Assembly (NCBI RefSeq): GCF_000022325.1
Contig: NC_012034.1
Location: 762,501-826,500 of the forward strand
DNA from: Caldicellulosiruptor bescii DSM 6725
Lineage (GTDB): Bacteria; Bacillota; Thermoanaerobacteria; Caldicellulosiruptorales; Caldicellulosiruptoraceae
Length of the DNA stretch: 64,000 bases
Direction: 5' to 3'
Each line of letters begins with the position of its first letter. Position 1 is the first letter of the stretch. This document shows positions 52,664-61,513 of this stretch, piece after piece. The notes under the pieces were generated by a model, which saw nothing but the letters and a program-made list of their open reading frames with translations, had not been told where the DNA came from and ran no database searches. Made by a program: the position numbers and the translations under genes.

Positions 52664-54625
52664 TTAATTCACCCACACTATACTTCCAGTTGGCACATTT
52701 CTGTAAATGTATTTTGCATCGCTCAAAGAGACCCTGATGCAACCATGGCTAATTCTTTGTATTATGGAATTATTGATAATTTCATCTTTTTGGTCTATTG
52801 GAACAGAATGTATCATATAATTACCAGAATACACCAATCCATACATTGCTCCCGCCCTATATCGTGTATTATAAAATTTATAAACTTTGGCTTTACTTTT
52901 GAAATAACCTCTCAATGTAGGGGTATATTCAGCCCCTGCAGAGCAATCAATTGTTCTGATAAGAACATACGCATTATTTTCTTTTTTCATCAAATAAATT
53001 GATAGTCTTGCCAAGTCAACCCATATAAAATAATTTGATTTTTCATTTTTTACTCGTGAATTCATAAATTTTTCAACTTCTTCTTTTGTTAGTGGGTTAA
53101 GAAAAACTTTCCTTTGCGGTAAAATGGTCAAATATCTTGATGGTACCCATAATTTAGAATTCCTATATTTTACAAGGCAAATACCATCTACTTCGCTTAA
53201 TACTTCAATTATCTGATCTTTTGGGATGAGATTTTTATACTGAAGTTTTGTTTTTGCATAGGTTATATAAGGTTTTATATAGTAAAATATATTCCCGTCC
53301 TTAGGAAGGGTTTCAGCAAGATAATATTTTGTTCCTTCAACAATTATATAAATTCCAAATTCATCAATACCAAATTGATTTGATGTAAACTTCAATTTAC
53401 TTTGAGTTTTTAATGGAAGGCTTTTTAGCATTTTTAAAAATCTAAGGTTGTCAATTCTGAAGAATTTGTTGTCTACTTTAAATTCGTCAAAAGATAAGTT
53501 TTCATTTTTTGATATTCTATTAATAATTTCATTTACCTCTGTGCTTGAGAGTCTTTTGTTTGGATAGATATAAAAGCGTTGGTCGTAGGGATTAATTTCA
53601 GGTGTTAATAACCCCAAATCTAATAAACGAAGAATAGATTCTTGAAAACTTACAGGGGTAGAAAATATATCAGCAACAATGTATTTAAATCTTTCGTGAT
53701 TAACAGGAAAGTCTCTTTTTAATGACATAATGTAGTCCTCAATAAATTTGTTCCATCGAGGATCTAATTTTACATTTACATTGTATTCTTTTCCCAAAAA
53801 TGAAGTTTTGAAATTCTGAATTTTCGCAACCTTAAGGATTTTGTCTTCTAAAAAATAACAGTAAACTTGATCATTGGCAGTATAAAGTTGGTTTAACACG
53901 ACGTTCTCAGTATCCTGATATGTATTTTGGTATACACTTTGATATACTTTATTGAAAATGGTTGAAGGAAGGTTATTTGATTTATCAATAATTGGAAAGA
54001 CTTTTTTTATGTAATCTACCGATAGTGTTTTTGTATTTTCCCTGAGCGCAACTTTGTACTTTTGTGGATTTTTATTTATGAAATCCCTTACCAATTTCAT
54101 ATAGTCATCTTGTGTTCGCGCTTTGGTATATGGATTCCAAACAAAGACATATTTTTTGTGGCCATCTTTGTATATTTTTTCTATTACCACGAAGTTATAA
54201 TACAGAAGTGCTATTTCGGTCGGAATTTTTTTTGTTATAAACCCTTTTCCAGTTTGTCTGTAATAGTCCCAACAGGATAATATGTTAGTTTTAGCTGGCA
54301 ATAATTTCTGTTTTAAAGACTCTAAATTTTGTATTGTATGCCACAGAATATATGAAGCTTGAGCTTTTGTGATAATAGATTTTTTGTTCAAGTTTGCAGG
54401 AAGAACTTTTAATAATTTTGCTTTGCTCAAGGGATCTTGTGAGTGGTTAATTATCTTGAGAGCTACAAAAACCTTTTGAACAAATTCTTCTGCAGTCACA
54501 TATTTTACTTTTGGTACAGCACCCTGTGAAATAGTTGAGTTAAATATTGTAAATAAACAGCAGAGCATGAGAACAATTAATTTTGAGTAAGTGTTTTTGC
54601 TAAAGTTTAATAGATTTTCTTTCAT
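52664..54625 (-). CDS. L,D-transpeptidase (YkuD) with long N-terminal region
   Basis: A 653-residue exported protein. A signal helix (KLIVLMLCCLFTIFNSTIS) precedes about 480 residues without a recognised domain. The C-terminal 130 residues are a YkuD domain: YFIWVDLARLSIYLM, LIRTIDCSAGAEYTPTLRG, MIHSVP and the active-site SHGCIRVSLSDA. YkuD enzymes make 3-3 cross-links in peptidoglycan or attach proteins to it. The N-terminal region, much longer than usual, may hold wall-binding helices. A weak ribosome site (AAAGGGG) lies about 16 bases before ATG 54625. Confidence 0.88.
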   Translation of the reverse strand: MKENLLNFSKNTYSKLIVLMLCCLFTIFNSTISQGAVPKVKYVTAEEFVQKVFVALKIINHSQDPLSKAKLLKVLPANLNKKSIITKAQASYILWHTIQNLESLKQKLLPAKTNILSCWDYYRQTGKGFITKKIPTEIALLYYNFVVIEKIYKDGHKKYVFVWNPYTKARTQDDYMKLVRDFINKNPQKYKVALRENTKTLSVDYIKKVFPIIDKSNNLPSTIFNKVYQSVYQNTYQDTENVVLNQLYTANDQVYCYFLEDKILKVAKIQNFKTSFLGKEYNVNVKLDPRWNKFIEDYIMSLKRDFPVNHERFKYIVADIFSTPVSFQESILRLLDLGLLTPEINPYDQRFYIYPNKRLSSTEVNEIINRISKNENLSFDEFKVDNKFFRIDNLRFLKMLKSLPLKTQSKLKFTSNQFGIDEFGIYIIVEGTKYYLAETLPKDGNIFYYIKPYITYAKTKLQYKNLIPKDQIIEVLSEVDGICLVKYRNSKLWVPSRYLTILPQRKVFLNPLTKEEVEKFMNSRVKNEKSNYFIWVDLARLSIYLMKKENNAYVLIRTIDCSAGAEYTPTLRGYFKSKAKVYKFYNTRYRAGAMYGLVYSGNYMIHSVPIDQKDEIINNSIIQRISHGCIRVSLSDAKYIYRNVPTGSIVWVN

Positions 54626-54784
54626 CTTCGGTATTACGTACCCCTTTTCTTTAAAGTCTTAGTAAATTATTCAGAAGAGTTTTTTATAATAAATAATATC
54701 TGACAATATGGAAAATTGCAATATATTACTAATATGAAGCTAATATAATAAGATTGGTTCCAATCTTTTAGCCATATAAACTTT

Positions 54785-55882
54785 CTAATGGCACGTGGTG
54801 AAGACATATTTACCACCTAATTTATTACAGAATAGAGAATAAAAAGTTCCTACTTTCTTTAATAAGTCTTCAAGAAGTAAAGTAGGGAACTGAAACACAT
54901 GGGAGGAGACCAGAGTTTTAGAATCTATGAATTTTTCAAATGGTGTCCTCCCATTCATACCTTTACCATTATGAGGTCTAAAAAAGTTCCACGTATCCTG
55001 CCACCTTTGAGCTCGTTGAATAAAGTCATCTTTGTTTTTACATCTTTCGGCATGAATCATTAAAAAATATTCGTCATCTGCTCTATGTGAATTTTCAATT
55101 ACCCCCATAAGATGTTTTGCTCTTGGTGGAATAGGATTTAGTTCTACACCCAAAATAGAAAACATCTCATTCCACTCCTTTAGCTTTCTTTCACTTCCTC
55201 CGCAAAATTCTTCTCCATTGTCCAATCGGATTTTTATTGGGTTTCTTACATTATGCGTTCTTAGCCATAAAGCCACCAAGGATATAAACATAAAGCCAAA
55301 AGCAGATGAAAGTTCATAGGAGTAGGCTGTAAATCTTGCTCTTGTTGCAATGTCTATCATGTTCCACTCATAGCAAGGTAAATTGTGTTTTTTCATATGT
55401 TCATATACCTCTTCAGGAAGACTGTCTTTATCTAAAAGATGTTTTGTATCAAGTTGAAATTCAGAAAATGGAATGAGGGCTTCATAATCGTACAAACTTC
55501 TTTCACCCTTTTTTGTCTTTCTTGATTTTTTTGGTATAGCATTTCTTTTGAGAATAGACTTTATTGTATTTTCGCTTATTTTAATACCATATTTTCTGAG
55601 CAGGTAAAGAGACAAACGTCTGTATCTGAAGCCAGTTCTTTTAGATTCCTCGATAATGAGATTTTCAAGTTCAGTAGAAAGTTTTCTGGGGCAAGTTTTA
55701 GGTTTTCTTGATTTATCCTCAAGGGGACCATATATTGCTCTTCTGACAGTATGTCTTGATACACCTAATATTTTAGCAGTTCTTGATACGTTTTTGTTAT
55801 TATTTTCAAACACTTTTCGGATTAATTCCCTTGCTTTTTCGGGAGATATTTTTCTCATTTCATGATATGATATAATATTCAT
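54785..55882 (-). CDS. IS481-like transposase (rve integrase fold)
   Basis: A 365-residue DDE transposase. Two N-terminal helix-turn-helix domains (NVSRTAKILGVSRHTVRRAI, then RRLSLYLLRKYGIKISENTI) precede the integrase core, with the catalytic acids in FQLDTKHL, IRLDNGEEF and GVIENSHRADDE. The layout matches IS481 and related IS3-type elements. I use ATG 55882, ten bases after GGGAGG; an earlier ATG at 55900 overlaps that site. Terminal repeats could not be located, so the element's limits are unknown. The gene is intact and its ribosome site lies in an inverted repeat (55886-55976). Confidence 0.85.
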   Translation of the reverse strand: MNIISYHEMRKISPEKARELIRKVFENNNKNVSRTAKILGVSRHTVRRAIYGPLEDKSRKPKTCPRKLSTELENLIIEESKRTGFRYRRLSLYLLRKYGIKISENTIKSILKRNAIPKKSRKTKKGERSLYDYEALIPFSEFQLDTKHLLDKDSLPEEVYEHMKKHNLPCYEWNMIDIATRARFTAYSYELSSAFGFMFISLVALWLRTHNVRNPIKIRLDNGEEFCGGSERKLKEWNEMFSILGVELNPIPPRAKHLMGVIENSHRADDEYFLMIHAERCKNKDDFIQRAQRWQDTWNFFRPHNGKGMNGRTPFEKFIDSKTLVSSHVFQFPTLLLEDLLKKVGTFYSLFCNKLGGKYVFTTCH

Positions 55883-55885
55883 AGT

Positions 55886-55976
55886 AGGCTGTCCTCCCAT
55901 CCTGGTAGTTTTTTGATTTTTCTTTTGAATGGGAGATTACACTTTTTAATTATATCAAACAGGATGGAGGCAGCCT
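55886..55976 (-). promoter_or_regulatory. Leader inverted repeat hiding the transposase ribosome site
   Basis: AGGCTGTCCTCCCATCCTG (55886-55904) and CAGGATGGAGGCAGCCT (55960-55976) are inverse copies (17 pairs with two bulged bases). In minus-strand RNA the 3' arm contains the GGGAGG ribosome site of the transposase. A -10-like TATAAT (minus strand, 55954-55949) lies in the loop just after the 5' arm, so transcripts started there would lack that arm. Confidence 0.6.
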
Positions 55977-56103
55977 CAATTCTTTTTATGAGTTTCTCCT
56001 CACTATTTTCGCACATTCTTTCGCTGTGGTAAATATCTCTACACCTATTCGAGTATAAAACTTTCTTAGTGTAAAATATTTATAGGACATTGGATGGAAA
56101 AAA

Positions 56104-56197
56104 GCTCCCTCCTCTTGGTAGAAGAGAAAAAATGAAGTAGAATATAATGATGAAAAAATAAAAAAAGAAAAAGGAAAAACAAACCAAAGGAGGGAGC
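56104..56197 (+). promoter_or_regulatory. Leader inverted repeat hiding the ISLre2 transposase ribosome site
   Basis: GCTCCCTCCTCTTGG (56104-56118) pairs with CCAAAGGAGGGAGC (56184-56197) over 14 bp with one bulge. The 3' arm contains the GGAGGG ribosome site, three bases before ATG 56201. A TATAAT (56143-56148) lies in the loop. Confidence 0.6.
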
Positions 56198-56200
56198 AAA

Positions 56201-57640
56201 ATGACTGAAAATATTGTATCAAAAATAGAAGAACTTTTAAAGACTTTTGAGGAAGGATTAGAGAAGATAGTGAAAAGGGAGAAGGATTTAGCGGAATATT
56301 CAATTGAACTTAAGAAGCAGTTAGACCTGATAGGCAAGGAGATGATAAAGGAAGCATGTGAACTTATAGATGAATCATTGAAAGAAAACGAAGAGAGGAA
56401 GAAGAGGTATGAAGTTGTGAGGAGAGACAAGAGGGGTTTAAAGACAATATTTGGTGATATTGAATATGAGAGAACATATTACAAAGATAAGGAAGGCAAA
56501 GGATATGTTTATTTAGTTGATATAGTTTTAGGGATAGAGAGATATCAAAGGATAGACAATGCGGTAAAGGGAGCGATAATAGAGAGAGTAGTAGACATGT
56601 CATATGAGAAGGCAGCAAAGGAAGTATTAGGGGAGGATAGGATTAGTAGACAAAGTGTAATGAATATTTTGAAAGGGATAGATAGTAAAGAATTAGATGA
56701 AATCCAGCATAGCAAGAGTGTAAAAGGAGAGAAGAAAGTTGTAAAAGAGCTTTATATCGAGGCGGATGAAGACCATATTTCATTACAGAATGGGAAGAAA
56801 GAGATAGCGAAGCTTGCTTACATAAATACGGGATATAAGGAAGAGAAGGGCGTTGTTATTAGGAAGGAATTAAAGGATTTGCATTATTTTAGCAGTGTAA
56901 AAGAGGATGCAGATGATTTTTGGGCAAAAGTGGGTAAGTATATTGAAGAGAATTTTGAAGTTGAGAAGATAGAAAACATATATCTTTTAGGAGATGGAGC
57001 TAATTGGATAAAGAAGGGATTAGAGTGGATAGATGGAGCGGAATTTGTATTAGATAAGTTTCACTTAACGAAGGAGATAATGAAAATAGCAGGAGGGGAT
57101 AGAAAATTATTTAATGAGATTTTGAAAGCATTAAGAGAGAAGGATAGAGAGGGATTTGAGGCATTAGTAAAAGAAAAGATGGAGGAGGTAAAAGAAGATG
57201 AGTTAGCTAAGAGGAGGATAAAGAAGGGAAGGAGATACATACTTTCGCACTGGGATAATATAGTATTAGAAGCAGCGAATGTTAATATAAAGGGATGTAG
57301 TGCAGAAGGGCATGTAAGTCATGTATTAGCAGAGAGGATGAGTTCAAGACCAAGAGGATGGAGCGAAGATATAGCGGAGACCATGGTAAAGTTATTGAGT
57401 TTAAAATATAATGGTTTTGAACTTATGAATGTATATTTAGAGAAGATAAAAGCCAAGAAGTCAGAAAGGCAAGAAGTTAAAGAAATAGCAAAAGGAATTA
57501 TAAAGAACGGGAAAAGAGTACGAAAAGGTACGGAAAAGTGGAATAATATACCAGTTATAGCAAATGGTAAAGTTAACCAGTTACGAAGAGCATTAAAGTC
57601 TTTGATTAGTTGTAGCTTCTATAATGCAGGTATATTCTGA
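56201..57640 (+). CDS. ISLre2-family transposase (UPF0236)
   Basis: An intact 479-residue transposase of the ISLre2 family. The N-terminal third is highly charged and helical; the family block LKTIFGDIEYERTYYKDKEG lies near residue 85, followed by DRISRQSVMNILKG, the acidic catalytic candidates in ELYIEADEDHISLQNGK and YLLGDGANWIKKGLEWI, VLDKFHLTKEI and GCSAEGHVSHVLAERMSSRPRGW. Base use is strongly purine-rich on the coding strand, unlike nearby chromosomal genes. ATG 56201 follows AAAGGAGGGAG. Confidence 0.92.
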   Translation: MTENIVSKIEELLKTFEEGLEKIVKREKDLAEYSIELKKQLDLIGKEMIKEACELIDESLKENEERKKRYEVVRRDKRGLKTIFGDIEYERTYYKDKEGKGYVYLVDIVLGIERYQRIDNAVKGAIIERVVDMSYEKAAKEVLGEDRISRQSVMNILKGIDSKELDEIQHSKSVKGEKKVVKELYIEADEDHISLQNGKKEIAKLAYINTGYKEEKGVVIRKELKDLHYFSSVKEDADDFWAKVGKYIEENFEVEKIENIYLLGDGANWIKKGLEWIDGAEFVLDKFHLTKEIMKIAGGDRKLFNEILKALREKDREGFEALVKEKMEEVKEDELAKRRIKKGRRYILSHWDNIVLEAANVNIKGCSAEGHVSHVLAERMSSRPRGWSEDIAETMVKLLSLKYNGFELMNVYLEKIKAKKSERQEVKEIAKGIIKNGKRVRKGTEKWNNIPVIANGKVNQLRRALKSLISCSFYNAGIF

Positions 57641-57673
57641 TAAAAATTTTTTCCTACAAACTCTTGACACTAT

Positions 57674-58321
57674 CTAAAAAGTAGAAAAGACTTCAACCAG
57701 GATCTTAAAAATGCTATTCTAAGTGAAAAAGCAAAGTTTTTCGACCAAATAGTGCTTGTTGGAGGGAAAAAATTAAAGACAAAAAATGCATTAATTACTG
57801 TTTCTCAAAGTAAAATGGAAGCATGCACCAAAAAATTCTTAAAAGAAAATATTAAAAAGTTATTTAGCGTAGCAAATATATTTGGAAGATTAGTAGGAGA
57901 TAGTGTAAATGTAGTATTGGGAGATAAAGGAGATGTGACTGGGAGTCTGGATGTTGTAACTGATCTCTTAGATCTTGTAAGTGATGATTTGCTTGAAATG
58001 ATACCTATAAATCCTGTTAAATATAACTTTTATATTGATGAAAATGACTATAAAACTAAGAAAATAATTATTACTTACAATGGTAATTTTACAACATTGC
58101 AAATAACCCTTGATAACATCAAATTTGGGAAAGATGTTTTATTCCCTAACCCTCCAAAAGAAGCTTTAAAAAAAGCCGAAAAAATTTCCTTTAAAAGTTA
58201 CCTCAATCCAATTGGGTTTAATATTGGCTATTGGGATGGTGCAATTCCAGTTTATAATTACTTAATTGTAAATCAAATGCTTGCAGAATTAGACATGAAT
58301 GGAAGTAATTTTGGATACTAA
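57674..58321 (+). pseudogene. 3' fragment of a gene cut by the ISLre2 element
   Basis: The frame is open from the IS border (57674) to TAA 58319-58321, about 215 codons, starting without a suitable start codon (DFNQDLKNAILSEKAKFFDQ from 57689). GTG 57752 has only a weak ribosome site. The product is soluble, with a helical first half (DVVTDLLDLVSDDLLEMIPI) and a beta-rich second half (KKIIITYNGNFTTLQITLDN). I do not recognise the family. No 5' part could be found on the left side of the IS, so flanking DNA has been lost as well. Confidence 0.6.
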
Positions 58322-58826
58322 AATAACAATCAACTTGAATTAATAAGAATTATTAACGATTCTTAAAAAAGACAATATACAATCCTATACTCTCTTAATA
58401 AACTTTTTTTAAGGCCTGAAGGTAACCAAAAAATATCAAATGAACGATTACGAGATAATAAGAATAAAAAAATAAAGTTGTAAGCGATAGACTTTTTAAG
58501 TTTGTGAAACTTTTTGACAGTAAGTTTGAAACAATTTAAGGTTTAATGTGATGAACGAGAACAAAAAGCAAGAGAAAAGATGTAGCAGGCAAAAGAAAAT
58601 CAGAGAACAAAGAAATATGGTCAAATGTTAGGAAGGTAATCAGAACCGATGTGCGATTTAGGGTAAGAAATAGTTTGCCTAATGACAATTTGTTTTTTGT
58701 AGAGGTTTTGAGAATTGTTGAGAGTGATTGAGTAAATTTAGCATTATCTTTAGCGGAATTTTGGCGCGTGGTTAGTTGAATACTTTTACAAAATACAAAA
58801 AATTAAGAAATAGAGGGAGTATTACT
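58322..58826. other. Gene-poor gap with possible coding remnants
   Basis: No full gene is visible. A short open stretch ending at the TGA near 58728 (RTDVRFRVRNSLPNDNLFFV) reads like the end of a protein, and MNENKKQEKRCSRQKK lies before it in another frame, so this may be a decayed gene. The rest is A/T-rich. No terminator or promoter is convincing. Confidence 0.35.
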
Positions 58827-59303
58827 ATGTTGGACTTATTGCAAAGGACAATAATTGAAGGAAGGTTGTCTTGCTATGTGAAGAAAACTAAGGAGTTTAA
58901 TCCATATGAAAAATCAGATGTTTACGATTGGGAGTTTAAAAAGGAGATAAACCGATACATTTTTAAAGATTCTTATCGTGGATTTAATCCCTATGCAGGG
59001 GTTGAAATAATAATTGAGAAAGACAGTAATAAAGTAGTATGGATATGTGATTATGTTGGTTATGTTTTGGATAAATGTCCAATTGGTGCAAATCAAGTAT
59101 ATGATTTTTTAAAAGAAGCTAGGGCTAAGCATTTAGTGGAATGCAAGGATAATCTATTTAAGGATTTTACATACGAAAAAGAATTATTAAAATATAAATC
59201 GATATTTGAACTTAAAGCAACGGGAGTATTGGAAAAAACTGATATTTATTATGATAAAGAATTAATTGCCCAACACATTGCATCTGGAATTGTGAAAATA
59301 TGA
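58827..59303 (+). CDS. DUF5680-like small protein
   Basis: A 158-residue cytosolic protein. RYIFKDSYRGFNPYAGVEII followed by KVVWICDYVGYVLD is reminiscent of DUF5680 domains (DSY..G..P..G.E..W...Y.G), a family of unknown role often near regulators. The second half is helical (ANQVYDFLKEARAKHLVE). ATG 58827 follows GAGGGAG; the frame is open from 58776 but without a ribosome site. It stands alone between the IS-damaged region and typA, and may be part of horizontally acquired DNA. Confidence 0.55.
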   Translation: MLDLLQRTIIEGRLSCYVKKTKEFNPYEKSDVYDWEFKKEINRYIFKDSYRGFNPYAGVEIIIEKDSNKVVWICDYVGYVLDKCPIGANQVYDFLKEARAKHLVECKDNLFKDFTYEKELLKYKSIFELKATGVLEKTDIYYDKELIAQHIASGIVKI

Positions 59304-59451
59304 GGATGGATTTTTATGAAAATAAAAATTGTTAAATAGAAGATATAGTTATTGAAGGTAAAAATAGTTATATAAGAGATAAAAAAATATCCCCACAGTC
59401 ATAAGATATTATAGTGCAAAAACATAACAACCACAAGTTATGCATATTAAG

Positions 59452-59481
59452 AGCAGGGGTTACTCACTCCCCCTGCTTTTG
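59452..59481 (+). terminator. Intrinsic terminator
   Basis: AGCAGGGG (59452-59459) pairs with CCCCTGCT (59470-59477), followed by TTTT. It ends transcription from the DUF5680-like gene and shields typA. Confidence 0.75.
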
Positions 59482-59502
59482 ATTTGTCAGGTTATTTAGT
59501 TA

Positions 59503-59531
59503 TTGACTTTTTACTTACATATATTTAAAAT
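59503..59531 (+). promoter_or_regulatory. Sigma-A promoter of typA
   Basis: TTGACT (59503-59508), 17-base spacer, TAAAAT (59526-59531), 48 bases before the typA start. Confidence 0.65.
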
Positions 59532-59579
59532 TAAAAGCTATCTTCAAACTTATAAAAGGAGGCAGCAAAAAACCTAAAA

Positions 59580-61430
59580 ATGCTAACCCAAAGAGACGAC
59601 ATCCGAAACATTGCTATAATTGCCCATGTTGACCATGGTAAAACAACCCTTGTAGATAGCATGCTAAAACAAAGTGGAATATTCCGCGAAAATCAAGTGG
59701 TTGAAGAAAGAGTTTTAGATTCAAACCAGCTTGAAAGAGAAAAAGGAATTACCATAATGGCAAAAAACACAGCCATTATGTACAAAGGAATAAAAATAAA
59801 TATAATAGACACACCGGGGCATGCAGACTTTGGAAGTGAAGTTGAAAGGTCGCTTGTCATGGCAGATGGTGTGCTTCTGGTTGTAGATGCTTATGAAGGT
59901 CCAATGCCCCAGACAAAGTTTGTTTTAAGAAAAGCCCTTCAGCTTAAACTCAAGCCAATCGTTGTTATAAATAAAATTGACAGGCCTTTTGCAAGGCCTT
60001 ATGAAGTTTTGGATAAGGTGTTAGACTTGTTTATTGAACTTGGAGCAGATGAAGACCAGCTTGACTTTCCATATGTTTTTGCATCAGCAAAAGAAGGCAT
60101 TGCAAAGTTTGATTTAGAAGATGAAAGTCACAATTTAGAGCCACTTTTTGAAATGATTATAAACAATATTCCAGCACCAACAGGTGAAATTGATGCACCT
60201 TTTCAAATGATAGTGACATCAATCGACTATGACAACTACTTGGGAAGGATTGCAATTGGTAAGGTTGTAAGAGGCAGTGTAAAACTCAATCAGCAGGTTG
60301 CAGTTTGTACAAAACAAGATGGAGTTTTGCAAAAGACAAGGGTTACGAAGCTGTATCAGTTTGAAGGTTTAAAAAGGGTAGAATGTAGCGAAGCAAAGCT
60401 TGGTGATATTGTTGCAATTGCCGGAATAGATGGTATCAACATTGGGCAGACAGTGGCAGATGCAGAAAATCCAGAACCTTTGGAATTTATCAAGATTGAT
60501 GAGCCAACGATCTCCATGATATTTTCAACAAACGACTCACCTTTTGCAGGAAAAGAAGGTGAGTATGTAACATCAAGGCACTTACGAGAGCGCCTTTTCA
60601 AAGAACTTGAGAGAAACGTGGGTTTGAAAGTTGAGGAGACCAATTCACCCGATTCATTTAAGGTGTCAGGAAGAGGGGAGCTTCACCTTGCAATCTTAAT
60701 TGAGACTATGAGAAGAGAGGGCTATGAGTTTCAGGTTTCAAAGCCGCAGGTTATAACAAAGATTGTAAATGGTGAGCTTTATGAGCCGTATGAATATTTG
60801 ATAATTGATGTTCCAGAAGAATTTATGGGCACTGTCATGGAAAAATTGGGTCCGCGAAGAGCACAACTTCAAAATATGACTATCTTAAACGATGGATTTA
60901 TGCGTCTTGAGTTTATAATACCTGCAAGAGGGCTTATAGGTTTTAGTTCTGAGTTTTTGACAGATACCAAGGGCAATGGCATTATGAACCATGTGTTTTA
61001 TGACTATATGCCATATGCTGGTGACATTCCTGAAAGAAACAGAGGAGCACTCATAGCATTCGAAACTGGTGAAGCTGTGACATATGGTCTTTACAATGCC
61101 CAGGAGAGAGGTCGGCTTTTCATTGGCCCAGGAACTCAGGTGTATGAAGGTATGATTGTTGGTGAAAGTTCGCGCCCAGAAGATATTGTTGTCAATGTTT
61201 GCAAGAAAAAACACTTGACAAACATGCGCTCAGCAACGGCTGATGAAGCTTTGCGTTTAACTCCACCTCTGCAGCTTTCGCTTGAGGAGTGTATAGAATT
61301 TCTGGCAGAGGATGAGCTTTTAGAAGTGACACCAAAGAGCTTAAGGCTTAGGAAAAAGATTTTAAATCATGAGATGAGAAAGAAGATGGAAGCAAGAGCC
61401 AAAAAAGAGGAAAAGGAGCCTGTTTATTGA
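59580..61430 (+). CDS. typA: Ribosome-associated GTPase TypA/BipA
   Basis: A translational GTPase (616 residues) that binds the ribosome and helps assembly and stress growth. G-motifs: G1 AHVDHGKTTL (residues 15-24), switch region EREKGITIMAKNTA, G3 DTPGHADFG, G4 NKIDRP, then the EF-G-like domains II, III and V and the TypA-specific C-terminal domain (NVCKKKHLTNMRSATADEAL, then LEVTPKSLRLRKKIL). ATG 59580 is unusually far (about 17 bases) from AAAGGAGG, but no other in-frame start lies between; spacing may reduce translation. Confidence 0.95.
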   Translation: MLTQRDDIRNIAIIAHVDHGKTTLVDSMLKQSGIFRENQVVEERVLDSNQLEREKGITIMAKNTAIMYKGIKINIIDTPGHADFGSEVERSLVMADGVLLVVDAYEGPMPQTKFVLRKALQLKLKPIVVINKIDRPFARPYEVLDKVLDLFIELGADEDQLDFPYVFASAKEGIAKFDLEDESHNLEPLFEMIINNIPAPTGEIDAPFQMIVTSIDYDNYLGRIAIGKVVRGSVKLNQQVAVCTKQDGVLQKTRVTKLYQFEGLKRVECSEAKLGDIVAIAGIDGINIGQTVADAENPEPLEFIKIDEPTISMIFSTNDSPFAGKEGEYVTSRHLRERLFKELERNVGLKVEETNSPDSFKVSGRGELHLAILIETMRREGYEFQVSKPQVITKIVNGELYEPYEYLIIDVPEEFMGTVMEKLGPRRAQLQNMTILNDGFMRLEFIIPARGLIGFSSEFLTDTKGNGIMNHVFYDYMPYAGDIPERNRGALIAFETGEAVTYGLYNAQERGRLFIGPGTQVYEGMIVGESSRPEDIVVNVCKKKHLTNMRSATADEALRLTPPLQLSLEECIEFLAEDELLEVTPKSLRLRKKILNHEMRKKMEARAKKEEKEPVY

Positions 61431-61450
61431 CGGCTCTTTTTCTTTTTTAG
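61415..61450 (+). terminator. Short terminator overlapping the typA stop
   Basis: GAGCC (61416-61420) pairs with GGCTC (61432-61436), with the typA stop codon in the loop, followed by TTTTTCTTTTTT. The short stem suggests partial read-through into mltG. Confidence 0.6.
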
Positions 61451-61513
61451 TTTTTCATTGTGGTATAATATTAGCATAAAAATCAAAAGAAAAGTTTTGA
61501 GGTAAATAGTACT

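Larger units (their letters stand above)
56067..57672 (+). mobile_element. ISLre2-family insertion sequence
   Basis: One transposase gene flanked by imperfect inverted ends, each beginning TAGTGT: left from 56067, right ending at 57672, with 17 of 25 positions agreeing in inverse orientation (TAGTGT and TAGGA conserved). The size, 1606 bp, fits ISLre2 elements. I see no clear direct duplication at the ends. The right end interrupts a gene whose 3' part follows at 57674. Confidence 0.75.

Noticed and set aside
54750..54767. AAGATTGG/CCAATCTT palindrome as a terminator
   Set aside because: The arms are only two bases apart and no T run follows in the direction of either gene, so neither a terminator nor an IS end can be supported.
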